This document shows positions 6,275-6,602 of a stretch of 6,602 nt of DNA, one piece after another; position 1 is the stretch's first letter, and each line of letters starts with the position of its first letter. Made by a program: the position numbers and the translations under genes. Under the pieces are notes generated by a model. That model did not search any database and was not told the DNA's origin. It saw only the letters and a program-made list of their open reading frames with translations. Location of the stretch: the NCBI GenBank assembly GCA_902475375.1, contig CABRZC010000105.1:1-6602 (forward strand), given 5' to 3'. This DNA comes from an uncultured Collinsella sp. GTDB lineage: Bacteria > Actinomycetota > Coriobacteriia > Coriobacteriales > Coriobacteriaceae.

Positions 6275-6348
6275 TTTACAAACGGCGGACGAGCCAGTTG
6301 TAAATGACTCGGCCGATAACAGATGATGTTGACCAACTGTTATCGGCC
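6275..6348. repeat. Two adjacent perfect inverted repeats downstream of luxR-type gene
   Basis: TTTACAA (6275-6281) pairs with TTGTAAA (6298-6304) around 16 bases. GGCCGATAACAG (6311-6322) pairs perfectly over 12 bp with CTGTTATCGGCC (6337-6348) around 14 bases. The second could end the LuxR-type transcript, but no T-run follows on either strand. Other readings are a recombination or attachment site, or a remnant of a palindromic mobile element. Confidence 0.6.
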
Positions 6349-6434
6349 AAGCGGATATCAACATGCAGCCTTTGTTTGCAGAAAAACCTGAGGCCCTAAA
6401 GGGATGAAATCTAATAAAAGGTCCTCGGTAATTA

Positions 6435-6474
6435 CCATAATCTTGTAGTAGTGTTTTCCACAATCTTATAGTAG
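6435..6474. repeat. 17-bp imperfect direct repeat, period 23
   Basis: CCATAATCTTGTAGTAG (6435-6451) and CCACAATCTTATAGTAG (6458-6474) differ at two positions and lie 23 bases apart. TTGTAG (6443-6448) in the first copy and TATAGT (6467-6472) in the second are 18 bases apart and could serve as -35 and -10 boxes facing the IS end, but the -35 match is poor (3 of 6). Two copies do not make a CRISPR array. Confidence 0.5.
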
Positions 6475-6555
6475 CCCAGTTCAAAAGCGTTATTTATAGA
6501 GCCGAAATCTTAGACCCTCAATAACAATAGCCACCACAATGGGAACTGTGAACTG

Positions 6556-6588
6556 CCTCCCATTTCTTGGACATCGGGAAATGGGAGG
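6556..6588 (+). promoter_or_regulatory. Hairpin sequestering the ribosome binding site of the IS ORF
   Basis: CCTCCCATTTC (6556-6566) and GAAATGGGAGG (6578-6588) form a perfect 11-bp stem with an 11-base loop. The 3' arm contains GGGAGG (6583-6588), the Shine-Dalgarno sequence of the ORF starting at 6595. RNA read in from outside the element would fold and hide this site. This is a known IS strategy (as in IS10) to block transposase made from external transcripts. TTTT follows the stem, so it may also act as a weak terminator. Confidence 0.6.
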
Positions 6589-6594
6589 TTTTCC

Positions 6595-6602
6595 ATGAGT
6601 AT
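6595..6602 (+). CDS. Start of probable IS3-type orfA (cut by window edge)
   Basis: ATG AGT AT is all that is visible: Met, Ser and two bases of a third codon. GGGAGG lies six bases upstream, and the position just inside a terminal inverted repeat fits the helix-turn-helix orfA of an IS3-family transposase. The product cannot be confirmed from two codons. Confidence 0.45.

Larger units (their letters stand above)
6239..6546. other. Gene-free, increasingly AT-rich gap before IS end
   Basis: No reading frame here looks like a gene. The stretch shifts from GC-rich to AT-rich at about 6400. It holds two inverted repeats near its left end and a 17-bp direct repeat near 6435-6474. A partial further copy (CCGAAATCTTAGA) begins at 6502. 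ATGTTGA (6325-6331) and TCAACAT (6358-6364) form another 7-bp inverted repeat that would compete with the main hairpin. The composition change fits inserted or non-native DNA next to the mobile element. Confidence 0.55.
6547..6602 (+). mobile_element. Left end of an IS3-family-like insertion sequence (partial)
   Basis: The segment starting TGTGAACTGCCTCCC and continuing TTGGACA resembles the terminal inverted repeats of IS150-group IS3 elements, which as I recall begin TG-ACTG, then CCCC/AAA and GTTGGACA. An ORF with a good ribosome binding site begins about 45 bases inside, as expected for orfA. The exact end may be TGTGAACTG (6547) or TGAACTG (6549). The right end, target duplication and transposase lie outside the window, so the family call rests on the terminus alone. 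Confidence 0.6.

Noticed and set aside
6435..6474. CRISPR array
   Set aside because: Only two imperfect copies occur, the 6-base gap between them is far too short for a spacer, and no cas gene is visible.
5567..6484. 305-codon - strand reading frame opposite the LuxR-type gene
   Set aside because: It is an antisense shadow extending into the repeat-rich gap, with no conserved motif.

Overview
The window looks like chromosomal DNA from a GC-rich, host-associated actinobacterium of the class Coriobacteriia. Collinsella is my best guess, from remembered protein style, codon use and the GGGGACGTTC-type intergenic repeats. No marker gene proves it, so the genus is inference.

Layout, left to right. 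Bases 1-264 are a gene-free leader with a small hairpin and a good sigma70-type promoter. A stand-alone class I DAHP synthase gene follows (265-1296, +), the first step of aromatic amino acid synthesis, closed by a clear intrinsic terminator. A 377-base gap carries a cluster of GGGGACGTTC repeats ending in a long imperfect palindrome. Next come a GNAT acetyltransferase (1674-2318, +) and, convergent with it, a Schlafen AlbA_2 / RecG-C-like ATP-binding regulator (2401-3951, -). The regulator's promoter is interleaved with repeated TATCGACGAT boxes. Agmatine deiminase (aguA, 4141-5262, -) lies upstream of the regulator on the same strand and has its own terminator, so the two are probably separate transcripts. 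Divergent from aguA is a LuxR-type regulator with a GAF-like N-terminal half (5444-6238, +). The last 360 bases turn AT-rich, with several inverted and direct repeats, and end in what looks like the left end of an IS3-family insertion sequence, cut by the window edge two codons into its first ORF.

How the genes work together. The five complete genes look like separate transcription units. The one pairing with a plausible functional link is aguA with the divergent LuxR gene: agmatine catabolism clusters in lactic acid bacteria are controlled by a LuxR-type regulator (AguR), though that one is membrane-bound and this one is not. No putrescine carbamoyltransferase, carbamate kinase or antiporter gene is present in the window, so the rest of any agmatine pathway must lie elsewhere.

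Most of the window is ordinary. The parts most worth a second look are the repeated operator-like boxes over the AlbA_2 promoter, the REP-like repeat cluster at 1443-1544, the two 21-bp dyads between aguA and luxR, and the repeat-rich stretch leading into the IS end.
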